Positions 29,205 to 39,565 of a DNA stretch of 54,780 bases are shown here, in pieces. The stretch is from an uncultured Pelagibacteraceae bacterium. GTDB taxonomy: Bacteria; Pseudomonadota; Alphaproteobacteria; Pelagibacterales; Pelagibacteraceae. Position 1 is the first letter of the stretch; each line of letters starts with the position of its first letter. The position numbers and the translations under genes are program-made. Below the pieces are notes generated by a model. That model saw only the letters and a program-made list of their open reading frames with translations, searched no databases and was not told the DNA's origin. Where the stretch lies: positions 1 through 54,780 of the forward strand of contig CACDOD010000006.1 in assembly GCA_902554335.1 (NCBI GenBank), in the 5' to 3' direction.

Positions 29205-30301
29205 ATTATCTCTTGTTTGGTAATTGATAAATTATAACCTTCTAGTCCTATAACCTTCTTTTTGGATTTTGTAACTAAAATCATGTCTTTAACATTCAAA
29301 TTTTTTAAAATTTGAGCACCAAGTCCATAATTTCTGATTAATTTATCTTTTCCTTTCCTGTAATATTTTTTATTTTGATAGTCTTTTAATGTAGCAGATA
29401 CCGATTTTAAATTTGGATCTTTTATAAAAACAAGTATGCAATTTTTAAAACTTTTAAAATAAGTAACTGTTTTATTGAATGAATTTGGAATTTTATCTCC
29501 TAATAGGTAATTCTGAACAACATTTGAAGAGATAACTCTAACACGGGGAACCATTTTTTTACTTACTTTTCCTTTAATTAAAGCAAAATGTTCCGAACCG
29601 TCTATTATATTTTCATAAATTTTAATTTTAAATTTCTGCTTTGCTAAAATAATACTAGAAGTTTTTTTTAGTTTTATAAATTTTTCTTTTTTAAGTCTAT
29701 ATGCGATTAAATCTTCAATTTTTCCAATTGCTAACTTATGTTTTTTTGCAAAAGTAATTAACTCGTCACCTTTAGCCATCGATCCATCTTCATTCATAAT
29801 TTCACAAATAACTGCTGAAGAATTTTTTCTTGCAAGTTTAGATATATCAACTGATGCTTCTGTATGACCTGCTCTAATTAGAACTCCACCATCTCTAGCA
29901 ACTATTGGAAAAACATGACCAGGTGATACTATATCTTTTTTGGATACTTTTGATTGAGTTGCCACTTTTATTGTTGTTGCCCTGTCTTTGGCAGATATAC
30001 CAGTTGATATTCCTTTTTTTGCCTCTATCGATACAGTAAACGCTGTTTGATTTCTAGATTCATTTTTTGGTGACATATAATTTAAATTTAGTTTTTTTGC
30101 TTGTGAGGAGTCTATGGCTAAACAAATAAGACCCCTTCCATATTTAGCCATAAAGTTTATTTTATTAGCATTAACATCTTTTGCTGAAAAAACTAAATCA
30201 CCTTCATTTTCACGATTTTCATCATCAACTAAAATATACATTTTGCCCTTTTTTGCCTCAGAAATAATTTTTTCTATGGAGTTAAATTTTAATTTTTTCA
30301 T
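29201..30301 (-). CDS. ribB: 3,4-dihydroxy-2-butanone 4-phosphate synthase fused to a degenerate GTP cyclohydrolase II-like domain
   Basis: DDENRENEGDLVFSA, GRGLICLA, GHTEASVDI for RibB; C-terminal half keeps the RibA-like end (NYGLGAQILKNLNVKDM) but not the Cys metal motif. Confidence 0.92.
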   Translation of the reverse strand: MKKLKFNSIEKIISEAKKGKMYILVDDENRENEGDLVFSAKDVNANKINFMAKYGRGLICLAIDSSQAKKLNLNYMSPKNESRNQTAFTVSIEAKKGISTGISAKDRATTIKVATQSKVSKKDIVSPGHVFPIVARDGGVLIRAGHTEASVDISKLARKNSSAVICEIMNEDGSMAKGDELITFAKKHKLAIGKIEDLIAYRLKKEKFIKLKKTSSIILAKQKFKIKIYENIIDGSEHFALIKGKVSKKMVPRVRVISSNVVQNYLLGDKIPNSFNKTVTYFKSFKNCILVFIKDPNLKSVSATLKDYQNKKYYRKGKDKLIRNYGLGAQILKNLNVKDMILVTKSKKKVIGLEGYNLSITKQEII

Positions 30302-30882
30302 ACAATGTAATTTTTGACGTATTTTGATAAAATATCAAATTCAATATTCACTAAACTGTTTTTTTTAATATCTGATAAATTAGTTAATTTTAGTGTATGT
30401 GGAATTAACCAAATCTGAAAACCCTTTTTTGTAATTTTTGATATAGTTAATGAAACACCATTAATCAAAATAGAAGCTTTAATTACAAGATTTTTTTTTT
30501 CTTTATAATTCAAGCCAAATTCTAAAATTCTAGAAGCTCCTTTTCTTTTTATATTAAGCAATTTGGAAGTGGTATCAACATGACCTTGGCAAATATGACC
30601 AGATATGTCTTGACCAAATTTTAATGGGAGCTCTAGGTTAATATTATCACCTATTTTTAAATATTTAAACCTAGATCGATTAATAGTTTCATGTAAAAGA
30701 TAGAACTCAAGAATTTTTTTCTTATATGAAACTAAAGTTAAACATACTCCATCACAAGCGATGGACATTCCTACTTTTTTTTTATTCAACGCAATTTTTG
30801 AATAAATAAATATAGATTTACCTTTTTTAGTAACTGATATTTTTTTTACAGTACCGCGATTATAAATAATTCCGTTAAACAT
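30298..30882 (-). CDS. ribE: Riboflavin synthase (alpha subunit)
   Basis: MFNGIIYNRGTVKKI, VGMSIACDGVCLTLV, GQDISGHICQGHVDTTSKL, GVSLTI. Confidence 0.95.
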   Translation of the reverse strand: MFNGIIYNRGTVKKISVTKKGKSIFIYSKIALNKKKVGMSIACDGVCLTLVSYKKKILEFYLLHETINRSRFKYLKIGDNINLELPLKFGQDISGHICQGHVDTTSKLLNIKRKGASRILEFGLNYKEKKNLVIKASILINGVSLTISKITKKGFQIWLIPHTLKLTNLSDIKKNSLVNIEFDILSKYVKNYIV

Positions 30883-30886
30883 ATAT

Positions 30887-31972
30887 TTAGTAATAATGTA
30901 TTAAATTATCTTTATCTAAAAAAATTTCATTATATTTTATTTTTTTAAATTTTTTTGATAATTTTGATTTTATTCCATTTATTTTTATAGAACCTGTTTT
31001 ATTAAGCGATTGTGGTGAAATAAACAAATAAAATTCCTTGAATAGATTATCCTTTAAAAGTGACAAGGTTAATGTTTTTCCTCCCTCTACTAGAAGTGAA
31101 GATATTTCATATTTAAATAATTTTTTTAATATAAAACTAAAATTTAGTTTATTATTATGAAGTGGAGTATAAATTAATATTATTTTTTTTGATTTAAGTA
31201 GCTTAATTTTATTTTTATCAATTTTGTTATAAAATAGATAAGTTCTATTAAACTTAGCATTTTTAACTATATAGGAATTAATATTAATTTTTAGATTTTT
31301 ATCCAGAATAGCAACTTGTGGTGAAGAGTTTTTTAGACCATCAATTCTACAATCAAGTTTTGGGTTGTCATCATTAATAGTTTTAGAAGTAGACAGAATA
31401 CAATTAACTTTACTACGTAAAATATGCGTGGTTCTTAAAGAAAGTTCATTAGTTATATATTTTTTATTTAGATTTTTTGTATAAAAATCTTTAGATATTG
31501 CAAGTTTACCATAAACTACGGGTATCTGATTTATTTTTGAATAAAAATAATTTTTGTAGATATCTTTTGAAATATTATTAAGTATATTTTTTTTAACTTC
31601 AATTTTACTAGATTTTAAAATTTTATAAGCTTTACCAGAAGTACGTTCATCAACATCTTCGGCAGAATAAACCACTTTTTTAACCTTAGAATTAATGAGT
31701 TCATTTACACATGGAGGGGTTTTTCCAAAATGTGAACATGGTTCAAGTGAAATATATATTGTAGAATTTTTTTTATCTTTAAAAGTTAGTTTATTTAAAG
31801 CATTTACTTCAGCATGTGGTCTACCTGAAAAATTTGTCGATCCAAAAGACAAAACTTTATTATTTTTTACTATAATTGCACCCACAGAAGGATTTGGGCC
31901 ACTATAACCTAAGTAATTTTTTGCTAAATTATTAGCAAGATTAATAAAATATTTATCTTTTTTTATAGACAT
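30887..31972 (-). CDS. ribD: Bifunctional pyrimidine deaminase/reductase RibD
   Basis: [42 protein letters not shown]. Confidence 0.95.
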   Translation of the reverse strand: MSIKKDKYFINLANNLAKNYLGYSGPNPSVGAIIVKNNKVLSFGSTNFSGRPHAEVNALNKLTFKDKKNSTIYISLEPCSHFGKTPPCVNELINSKVKKVVYSAEDVDERTSGKAYKILKSSKIEVKKNILNNISKDIYKNYFYSKINQIPVVYGKLAISKDFYTKNLNKKYITNELSLRTTHILRSKVNCILSTSKTINDDNPKLDCRIDGLKNSSPQVAILDKNLKININSYIVKNAKFNRTYLFYNKIDKNKIKLLKSKKIILIYTPLHNNKLNFSFILKKLFKYEISSLLVEGGKTLTLSLLKDNLFKEFYLFISPQSLNKTGSIKINGIKSKLSKKFKKIKYNEIFLDKDNLIHYY

Positions 31973-32411
31973 CTATTCTGTCTACGAATGTTACAAAGTC
32001 TTTTTCTTCTCTAAAGTTTCTATAAACAGAAGCAAAACGAACATAAGCAACTGGATCTAAATTTTTTAAAGCATCCATTACCATTGTCCCTATTGTATTG
32101 GAGGAAATTTCATTTTGTCCCAATTCTTCTAAGGATCTTGATATTTTGGTTATAAATTTTTCAATAGTGTCAGTATCTATTGGCCTTTTCTTTAAAGCAA
32201 TATAAATGGATTTGGATAATTTATCTCTATCAAATGGAGATTTTCTTCCATTCTTTTTTATAACCATTATTTCTCTATATTGAATTCTTTCAAACGTAGT
32301 AAATCTTTCACCACAGCTACATAATCTTCTTCTTCTTATTGCAGTACCATCTTCTGTTGGTCGAGAGTCTACAACCGATGTCTCGCCTTTTTTTTCACAT
32401 GGACAAATCAT
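31953..32411 (-). CDS. nrdR: Transcriptional repressor NrdR
   Basis: [34 protein letters not shown]-cone; FASVYRNF. Confidence 0.97.
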   Translation of the reverse strand: MICPCEKKGETSVVDSRPTEDGTAIRRRRLCSCGERFTTFERIQYREIMVIKKNGRKSPFDRDKLSKSIYIALKKRPIDTDTIEKFITKISRSLEELGQNEISSNTIGTMVMDALKNLDPVAYVRFASVYRNFREEKDFVTFVDRIDVYKKR

Positions 32412-33725
32412 TTATTTCCTTAAGTTTTTATAAATCGGAAACTTTGAACAGAGTTCTATTACTTCTTCTTGTACTTCTTTTTCAATTTTAGAGTTATCAT
32501 CGGGATTTTCTGAAAGTCCTTTAATCGTTTTTGTAATTAAATTACCAACCTTTCTAAATTCTTCTAGGCCAAAACCTCTTGTTGTTGCGGCTTGAGTTCC
32601 CAGTCTGATACCTGAAGTTACCATAGGGCTTTCTGTATCAAATGGTATACCATTTTTGTTACATGTTATATTTGCTCTGTCTAAACTTTCTGCTGCTAAA
32701 TTCCCTTTAACATTAAATGGTCTTAGATCAACTAACATTAAATGTGTATCTGTACCGCCTGAATAAATTTTAAAACCATTGTTAATTAAAGTTTCACTTA
32801 AAATTTTTGCATTTGATAGAACAGTTTTTATGTAAGTTTGAAATTCTGGTTTTAAAGCTTCTAGGAATCCTACAGCTTTAGCAGCAATAATGTGCATCAA
32901 TGGTCCACCTTGATATCCTGGAAATACAGCCGTATTTATTTTTTTTGCAAGATCTTCATGATTTGTTAAAATAATTCCACCTCTTGCACTTCTAAATACT
33001 TTATGAGTTGTTGAAGTAACAACATGTGCATAATCAACTGGATTTGGATAACCTTTTCCAGCAACTAAACCAGAGAAATGCGCCATGTCTACCATTAGAT
33101 ACGCGCCTACTTTGTCAGCTATTTCTCTAAATCTTTTAAAATCAATTACTCTTGAATACGCACTTCCACCAGCGATTATTAATTTTGGTTTATGTTCTAA
33201 TGCAAGTTTCTCAACGTTGTCATAATCAATTAATTCAGATTCTTTATCTACGTCATAACCAATTGCATTAAACCATTTACCTGACATAGCTATTTTTAAA
33301 CCATGAGTAATATGGCCGCCTGAGTTTAAACTCATACCCATAAACGTATCTCCAGGATTTAAGATTGCTAAAAATACTGCGCCATTTGCTTGTGCACCTG
33401 AGTGTGGTTGTGAGTTTGCAAATTTGCAATTAAATAATTTTTTTAATCTTTCATTTGCTAAATTTTCTGCGACGTCTACGTGAGCACATCCATTATAATA
33501 TCTTTTTCCAGAATAACCTTCGGCGTATTTATTTGTAAGAACAGAACCTTGTGCTTCAAGCACAGCTTGGGAAACTATATTTTCAGATGCAATTAATTCT
33601 ATGTGACTTTGTTGTCTGTTTAATTCATCATTTATTGCTCTGTAGATATCTGGATCTATCTCAATTAAACTCTTTTCAAAGAAATCTTGATACTGATTGT
33701 TTATATAATTGCTTTCATTTGACAT
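32412..33725 (-). CDS. glyA: Serine hydroxymethyltransferase
   Basis: [60 protein letters not shown]. Confidence 0.98.
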   Translation of the reverse strand: MSNESNYINNQYQDFFEKSLIEIDPDIYRAINDELNRQQSHIELIASENIVSQAVLEAQGSVLTNKYAEGYSGKRYYNGCAHVDVAENLANERLKKLFNCKFANSQPHSGAQANGAVFLAILNPGDTFMGMSLNSGGHITHGLKIAMSGKWFNAIGYDVDKESELIDYDNVEKLALEHKPKLIIAGGSAYSRVIDFKRFREIADKVGAYLMVDMAHFSGLVAGKGYPNPVDYAHVVTSTTHKVFRSARGGIILTNHEDLAKKINTAVFPGYQGGPLMHIIAAKAVGFLEALKPEFQTYIKTVLSNAKILSETLINNGFKIYSGGTDTHLMLVDLRPFNVKGNLAAESLDRANITCNKNGIPFDTESPMVTSGIRLGTQAATTRGFGLEEFRKVGNLITKTIKGLSENPDDNSKIEKEVQEEVIELCSKFPIYKNLRK

Positions 33726-34151
33726 TTAAATTTTTCCAATTCTTCTTTTATGTCTACCACCTTCAAATTCAGTTTTCAAAAAAATGTTCAGACATTTTAT
33801 CGCATTTTTTTTTGAAATCACTCTTGACCCTAATGTAATAACATTTGCATCATTATGCAATCTTGATAATTTTGTTGATTTTGCATCATAGCATAATGCG
33901 GCTCTTATATTTTTATGTTTATTTGCAGTCATAATCATTCCTTGTCCAGATCCACAAATAAGTACCCCCATAGTATTGTTATTCTTTCCTAAAATTTTTG
34001 ATAGTTTATGGGCATAATCTGGATAATCAACACTCTCTTTAGAATTGGTACCAACATCTCTAATTTTGATTTTTTTTTTTGCAAAGACTCTTTTAATATA
34101 TTCTTTAAGTGAGTAACCTGCGTGATCAGATGCTATAAAAATTTTTTTCAA
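33726..34151 (-). CDS. rpiB: Ribose-5-phosphate isomerase B
   Basis: IASDHAGYSLKEYI, CGSGQGMIMTANKHKNIRAALCYD, HNDANVITLGSR. Confidence 0.96.
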   Translation of the reverse strand: MKKIFIASDHAGYSLKEYIKRVFAKKKIKIRDVGTNSKESVDYPDYAHKLSKILGKNNNTMGVLICGSGQGMIMTANKHKNIRAALCYDAKSTKLSRLHNDANVITLGSRVISKKNAIKCLNIFLKTEFEGGRHKRRIGKI

Positions 34152-34742
34152 TTAATTAAACTTATAATCTAGTACACAAGCAACGAGATGAACTCTATTT
34201 TCTTCACCACCATTAAAGGCATTGTGATACTTGGTGTTATTTGTTATCCAAACAGAACCATCTGCTGGCATATGTTTTGCTATATGATCTATAACCATTA
34301 TTGCTCCCGGATTTGTATAGATTGGTATATGTAATCTTGGTTCTGGATCTCTGTGCCAACTTAAAGTTGACCTTGGTTCTTTCAGCAAAAGTCTAACTCT
34401 ACCCAGCTTAAACTTATTTGATAAACAATCATAAACTTCTTTAAAGTAAGTTTTCTTAAAGTCATCTAAAAATTCTGTATATTTGCTCTCATCAATTTTG
34501 GAATCTCTGACTACTTCCACTCCAGTTGAATCTGGTTTAGTCCAAAAAACACCTCTTATATTGTTACCTTTAATTGACTCTGGATCACCTGGAATTTGAT
34601 TTAAAGATATTCCAGCAAAGTGAGGTATACCTAAACTCGTATCGAAACCTCTAATTCTTAAAACTTGATCACAGGCTTTTCTAAGCCTAGAAATATCAAA
34701 ACTAATGTCTTGTTTTTGAAAATCGTTAAAGTTTAAAGGCAT
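34152..34742 (-). CDS. Aspartyl/asparaginyl beta-hydroxylase-type 2OG/Fe(II) oxygenase
   Basis: SWHRDPEPRLHIPIYTNPGA ... YHNAFNGGEENRVHLV (HxD...H and Arg). Confidence 0.8.
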   Translation of the reverse strand: MPLNFNDFQKQDISFDISRLRKACDQVLRIRGFDTSLGIPHFAGISLNQIPGDPESIKGNNIRGVFWTKPDSTGVEVVRDSKIDESKYTEFLDDFKKTYFKEVYDCLSNKFKLGRVRLLLKEPRSTLSWHRDPEPRLHIPIYTNPGAIMVIDHIAKHMPADGSVWITNNTKYHNAFNGGEENRVHLVACVLDYKFN

Positions 34743-34814
34743 AAATTTTTAATAGCTCAAAATTAAATATAGTATATATAACTTTTGTCGCATAAATAAA
34801 TATATAATATTGAT

Positions 34815-35804
34815 ATGATTACAGGGAAATATCCAGCTTTAAGATTAAGAAGAAATAGAAAATTTGATTGGACCAGAAGATTATTAAGAGAAAATGATTT
34901 GTCATCAAATGATTTAATTTTACCAATTTTCTTAACTGATGGAAAAAATAAAACTACTAAAATATCAAATATGCCTGGTGTTTGTAGGTATTCAGTGGAT
35001 AAATTACCAAAGATTATTGACAATGCTTTAAAAAACAAAATTCCAATGATAGCTTTATTTCCGGAAACAAATAAAAATAAAAAAAATAGCCTAGGTACGG
35101 AAGCATTGAATGAGAACAACTTAGTATGTCAAGCTATTAGAAGAATAAAAAATAAATTTAAAAACGAAATTGGAATAATGACTGATGTTGCATTAGATCC
35201 ATATACATCACATGGACATGATGGAATATTAAAAGAAAATAATATTCTTAATGATGAAACAATTGATATTTTAGTAAAACAATCATTATTACAAGCACAA
35301 ATGGGCTGCGATGTTATCGCGCCATCTGATATGATGGATGGTAGGATTGGCTCAATTAGAAAAGAGCTTGATAAAAAAAAATTTACTAACGTTCAATTGT
35401 TATCTTATGCAGTTAAGTATGCTTCAAATTTTTATGGTCCATTTAGAGAGGCTGTTGGGTCCAAAACTTATTTAAAAGGTGATAAAAAAACATACCAGAT
35501 GGATTTTTCAAATTCTGATGAGGCAATTAGAGAGGTTGCATTAGATATAAAAGAAGGTGCAGACATAGTCATGGTAAAACCAGGTATGCCATACTTAGAT
35601 ATAATTAACGCAATTAAAAATAAATTTAAAATTCCTGTATTTGCTTATCAAGTATCAGGAGAATATTCTTTGATAAAAAACGGTATTCAAAAAAAAATTA
35701 TTAATGAGAATGCTATAATTGAAAGTCTTTTATCTTTTAAACGTGCTGGTGCAAATGCTATTGTTACGTACTTTGCTAATGAAGTAGCTAATAAATTAAA
35801 TTAG
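34815..35804 (+). CDS. hemB: Porphobilinogen synthase
   Basis: RLRRNRKFDWTRRLLREN, DVALDPYTSHGHDG, DVIAPSDMMDGRIG, MVKPGMPYLDII, YQVSGEY. Confidence 0.98.
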   Translation: MITGKYPALRLRRNRKFDWTRRLLRENDLSSNDLILPIFLTDGKNKTTKISNMPGVCRYSVDKLPKIIDNALKNKIPMIALFPETNKNKKNSLGTEALNENNLVCQAIRRIKNKFKNEIGIMTDVALDPYTSHGHDGILKENNILNDETIDILVKQSLLQAQMGCDVIAPSDMMDGRIGSIRKELDKKKFTNVQLLSYAVKYASNFYGPFREAVGSKTYLKGDKKTYQMDFSNSDEAIREVALDIKEGADIVMVKPGMPYLDIINAIKNKFKIPVFAYQVSGEYSLIKNGIQKKIINENAIIESLLSFKRAGANAIVTYFANEVANKLN

Positions 35805-36487
35805 ATTAATTTAAAAAATTCAGTTCTTGAAATTGGATAGTTTATATTATTAGGTATTAAAATTGATTTATTCAAAAAATCGCCAACAATTTTAAAACCA
35901 TTTTTAAGCTCATCTCTTTTTACAATCTCTTTATTATTTTCAATTAAAAATATTGGTATTTCCTTAGATCCGTCTAATGTAGATATATAAGATGATTTAG
36001 TTTCAATTTTTTTTTCATCAATATAATCCTTAAAATTGATATCGTATCCAACATATTTTATAAACTCAAGCTCCCAAAATATGAATTTCTTGATCCAATC
36101 GTCTTTATTTAGAAGTTCATATAGTTTAAAAATATGATTATATATTTTTAAATTTAGTTGATTTTCAACAGTTAGTATTTTTATCAAATTAAATGAATAT
36201 AAAATACAATTTAGTTTAATTTTGTCATCTAAAAAGAAAGGTGTAAAAATTTTATCTATTTCAACTTTAAAATAACCTACACTATTTTGAGTTTTAGAAT
36301 TAAATTGAATTGTAAAATGATTACCAATAAAAAGGAAATTTTTAATTTTTGATGAAGTAGCACCATAAATAATTCCTGAAACTTTACCTTTGTTTTCAGT
36401 AAAAAATTCAACTATTGATGAATTTTCGTTAAATTTGTTTTTATTTAATAAAAATCCTTTATCTTCAAATTTCATTTTATTTTTCAA
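35801..36487 (-). CDS. recO: DNA repair protein RecO
   Basis: KGFLLNKNKFNENSSIVEFFTENKGKVSGIIYGA; position next to rnc. Confidence 0.85.
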   Translation of the reverse strand: MKNKMKFEDKGFLLNKNKFNENSSIVEFFTENKGKVSGIIYGATSSKIKNFLFIGNHFTIQFNSKTQNSVGYFKVEIDKIFTPFFLDDKIKLNCILYSFNLIKILTVENQLNLKIYNHIFKLYELLNKDDWIKKFIFWELEFIKYVGYDINFKDYIDEKKIETKSSYISTLDGSKEIPIFLIENNKEIVKRDELKNGFKIVGDFLNKSILIPNNINYPISRTEFFKLI

Positions 36488-37142
36488 ATAATTGTAATAA
36501 TTTTGTTGCAGCGGCTTGCTGAGCTAATTTTTTGGATGAACCTTCAGCCTCAACAAATGAAGTATCTTTTAATCTCACCGCTACTTTAAAATTTGGTTTG
36601 TGTTTTGGACCTGTGTCAGAAATAAATTTATAGTAGGGTAAAATTTTAAATTTTTTAAGTGAATATTCTTGAAGTTTTGTTTTAGCATCTACTATGATAA
36701 TATTTTTATCATTAATATGTTTATTCCAACATTTTAAAATAAATTTTTCTACAAAATCAAAACCTTTGTCCAGGTATATCGCACCTATTAAAGCTTCACA
36801 TGAGTCCGATACAATTTTTTTTTCTACTATCTGTTTTTTTAAATTTAAATTTCCAATTATTAAAAACTTGTCTAATTTTAATTGTTTTCCAACTTCGTAA
36901 CATTTATTTCTATTAACTAAAGATGCCAATTTTTTATCCAATATTCCTTCTTTTTCGTTGGGGAAAATTTCAATTAATTTTTTTGATATGCAAAGTCCTA
37001 GAACACGATCTCCTAAGAATTCTAATTTTTCAAAATTATTAATTTTATCTGCACTTTTATGCGTAATAGATTTGATATAAAGTTTAGTATTAATAATTTT
37101 AAAACCTAAGCTTTGTTCTAATTTACTAATATTTTTTTTCAT
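36477..37142 (-). CDS. rnc: Ribonuclease III
   Basis: FEKLEFLGDRVLGL, DSCEALIGAIYLDKGFD, dsRBD GSSKKLAQQAAATKLL. Confidence 0.97.
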   Translation of the reverse strand: MKKNISKLEQSLGFKIINTKLYIKSITHKSADKINNFEKLEFLGDRVLGLCISKKLIEIFPNEKEGILDKKLASLVNRNKCYEVGKQLKLDKFLIIGNLNLKKQIVEKKIVSDSCEALIGAIYLDKGFDFVEKFILKCWNKHINDKNIIIVDAKTKLQEYSLKKFKILPYYKFISDTGPKHKPNFKVAVRLKDTSFVEAEGSSKKLAQQAAATKLLQLFEK

Positions 37143-37876
37143 TATTTTAATTTTTTAAAAAATCTTTCAAATCTTATTACTTTTGACCATTTCCAAAATT
37201 CAAAAATACTACCTTCTTTTATATTTGATGAAAAAAATAACATTTGAGCTTTACCAACTAAATTATCTTTATGAACATAACCAACCTCAGTTAAAAATCT
37301 ACTATCTTTAGAACAGTCACGATTATCTCCAAGAAAGAAATAATGATTTGCGGGTACTAAATATTTATCTGAGTTTTGAAATGAAACATCATTTCTATAT
37401 GAAATAAAATATGATTTGTTATTTGGCAATTTTTCTTCATAGGTTGAAACATCAATTTGTTGATTTCCACAGTAGAGTTTGTCTTTTTTGTTTATTAGAG
37501 TCTTTAAAACTTGATTATTATTAATATACAAATCTCCATTAACAAATTGTATTGTATCACCAGGTAGTCCAACTAACCTTTTTATATAGTCAGTTCTATT
37601 ATCTGATGGTGTTTTAAAGACAATAATGTCTCCTCTAGAAGGTTTATTTTCAAAAAGTCTATTTTTAAAAATTGGTGGGCTAAATGGAAAGGAGTGTTTA
37701 CTATAACCGTATGAATATTTTGTTACAAACAGTCTATCCCCTACTAAAAGATTTAATTCCATAGATGATGATGGAATATAAAAAGGCTGAACAAAAAGTG
37801 ATCTTATTATAATTGCAATAACCAAAGCATAAAATAATGTTTTAATGTTATCAATAATTGTACTTTTTTTAATCAT
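37142..37876 (-). CDS. lepB: Signal peptidase I
   Basis: QPFYIPSSSMELNLLVGDRLFVTKYSYG, DYIKRLVGLPGDTI, FLGDNRDCSKDSRF. Confidence 0.97.
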   Translation of the reverse strand: MIKKSTIIDNIKTLFYALVIAIIIRSLFVQPFYIPSSSMELNLLVGDRLFVTKYSYGYSKHSFPFSPPIFKNRLFENKPSRGDIIVFKTPSDNRTDYIKRLVGLPGDTIQFVNGDLYINNNQVLKTLINKKDKLYCGNQQIDVSTYEEKLPNNKSYFISYRNDVSFQNSDKYLVPANHYFFLGDNRDCSKDSRFLTEVGYVHKDNLVGKAQMLFFSSNIKEGSIFEFWKWSKVIRFERFFKKLK

Positions 37877-38259
37877 ATCCTCTCAATAATAACATATGCT
37901 ATTGAATAATTTTTTTCATCAGACAATGATAAATTTGTTTTAAAGGATTTAACTTTAAATTTTTTTCTTAAATAAGATGATGTATTTTTACTTAATATTA
38001 TTGAAGGTTTTCCTTTTTTGTTATTTTTAATTTCTATATCTTTGAAATGTAAATTTTTTGAAATCCCTGAACCAGTGGCTTTTGAAAAAGCCTCTTTAGC
38101 TGCAAATCTTTTAGAAAAATAATTTATTTTATCCTTTAATTTATGGGATCTTAATTGTTCATTTTTAGTAAATACTCTTTTTATGAAGTTTTGTTTTTTA
38201 ACCAATTTTTTTAATCTATTGTTATTTACTATATCTACTCCAATACCTAAAATTGACAT
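37873..38259 (-). CDS. acpS: Holo-[acyl-carrier-protein] synthase
   Basis: ILGIGVDIVNNNRLKKL, YFSKRFAAKEAFSKATGSGI. Confidence 0.95.
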   Translation of the reverse strand: MSILGIGVDIVNNNRLKKLVKKQNFIKRVFTKNEQLRSHKLKDKINYFSKRFAAKEAFSKATGSGISKNLHFKDIEIKNNKKGKPSIILSKNTSSYLRKKFKVKSFKTNLSLSDEKNYSIAYVIIERI

Positions 38260-38981
38260 TATTTATTTTTTAGAATTTTTATAAATTTTTTTATTACATT
38301 TCTTAAACCATAATTAATGGACTCACCAATTATAAAATGTCCAATATTATATTCTGTAATCTGAGTAATTTTTTTTAACATACTTGTAGTTTTATAATCT
38401 AAACCATGACCAGCATGTACTTCTAAATTTAACGTTTTTGCATAAATTGCACATTTTTTAATTTTGATAAACTCACTAATGTATTTTTTATTTTTCTTAA
38501 CAAGATTAGAAATTTTACCAGTATGGATTTCTATACAACTGGCTCCTAATTCACTTGCTAATTTAATATCTTTTATTGAAGGATTTATAAATAAACTAGT
38601 TCTAATATTTGAATGATTTAATTTTTTTATAATATTTTTAATTTTATTTTTATTTCTATTCAAATTTAATCCACCTTCTGTAGTAATTTCATTTCTTTTT
38701 TCTGGAACAAGACAAACATATTTAGGTTTATATTTTAATGCAATTCTAAGCATTTCGCTATTGGCTGCTATTTCTAAGTTTAATGGAATTTCTTTGATTG
38801 AAGAAATAATTTTTAAGTCATAATCATTAATATGTCTTCTGTCTTCTCTTAGATGAACTGTAATTGAGTTTGCACCAAACTTAATTACCTTTTTTGCAAT
38901 AATATAAAGGTTAGGATGATTTTCACCTCTTGCATTTCGTATAGTTGCTACATGATCTATGTTAACTCCAAGATTTATCAT
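38259..38981 (-). CDS. pdxJ: Pyridoxine 5'-phosphate synthase
   Basis: LGVNIDHVATIRNARGE, HLREDRRHI, VCLVPEKRNEITTEGG, EVHAGHGLDY. Confidence 0.97.
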   Translation of the reverse strand: MINLGVNIDHVATIRNARGENHPNLYIIAKKVIKFGANSITVHLREDRRHINDYDLKIISSIKEIPLNLEIAANSEMLRIALKYKPKYVCLVPEKRNEITTEGGLNLNRNKNKIKNIIKKLNHSNIRTSLFINPSIKDIKLASELGASCIEIHTGKISNLVKKNKKYISEFIKIKKCAIYAKTLNLEVHAGHGLDYKTTSMLKKITQITEYNIGHFIIGESINYGLRNVIKKFIKILKNK

Positions 38982-39565
38982 CTAATTCGTCTACTACCTG
39001 GTGATGAAATTGGAATTTTTTTAAGAAAATCAGGTAAATTTTTTTTTTTATATGTTGGAATATCAAGTTTAATTTGTGATATAATTTTTTTTTTTATTTT
39101 TAATTTTTTTTTATTTGATCTATCAATTAAACAGGCAAATCCAAGCAATTTTGATTTTGAAGATTTAATAATTTTGGTACATTCTAAGCTTGATTTACCT
39201 GTAGTGATTACATCTTCAATAATAAGTACATTAGATTTAGGTTTTATGTAAAAACCTCTTCTTAATTTAAATTTTCCATTAATTCTTTCACAGAAAATAG
39301 TTTCTTTTTTAAGTATTCTTCCAATTTCATATCCAATAATAATTCCACCAATGGCTGGAGATAAAATAATATCAATCTTTTTAAAATTTTTTTTAATTTT
39401 ATTTGCAAGTGATTTGCAAATTTTATTTGCTTTATATGGGTAGCTTAATAATTTAGCACATTGTACATATTTTGATGAATGTAAACCTGAGGATAGTTTA
39501 AAATGTCCCTCTTTCAATGCATCAGTTTTTTTTAAAACCGCTAAAGAGTTTTTTAAAGAAAGCAT
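38978..39565 (-). CDS. pyrE: Orotate phosphoribosyltransferase
   Basis: GHFKLSSGLHSSKYVQCA, SPAIGGIIIGYE, VLIIEDVITTGKSSLE. Confidence 0.96.
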   Translation of the reverse strand: MLSLKNSLAVLKKTDALKEGHFKLSSGLHSSKYVQCAKLLSYPYKANKICKSLANKIKKNFKKIDIILSPAIGGIIIGYEIGRILKKETIFCERINGKFKLRRGFYIKPKSNVLIIEDVITTGKSSLECTKIIKSSKSKLLGFACLIDRSNKKKLKIKKKIISQIKLDIPTYKKKNLPDFLKKIPISSPGSRRIR

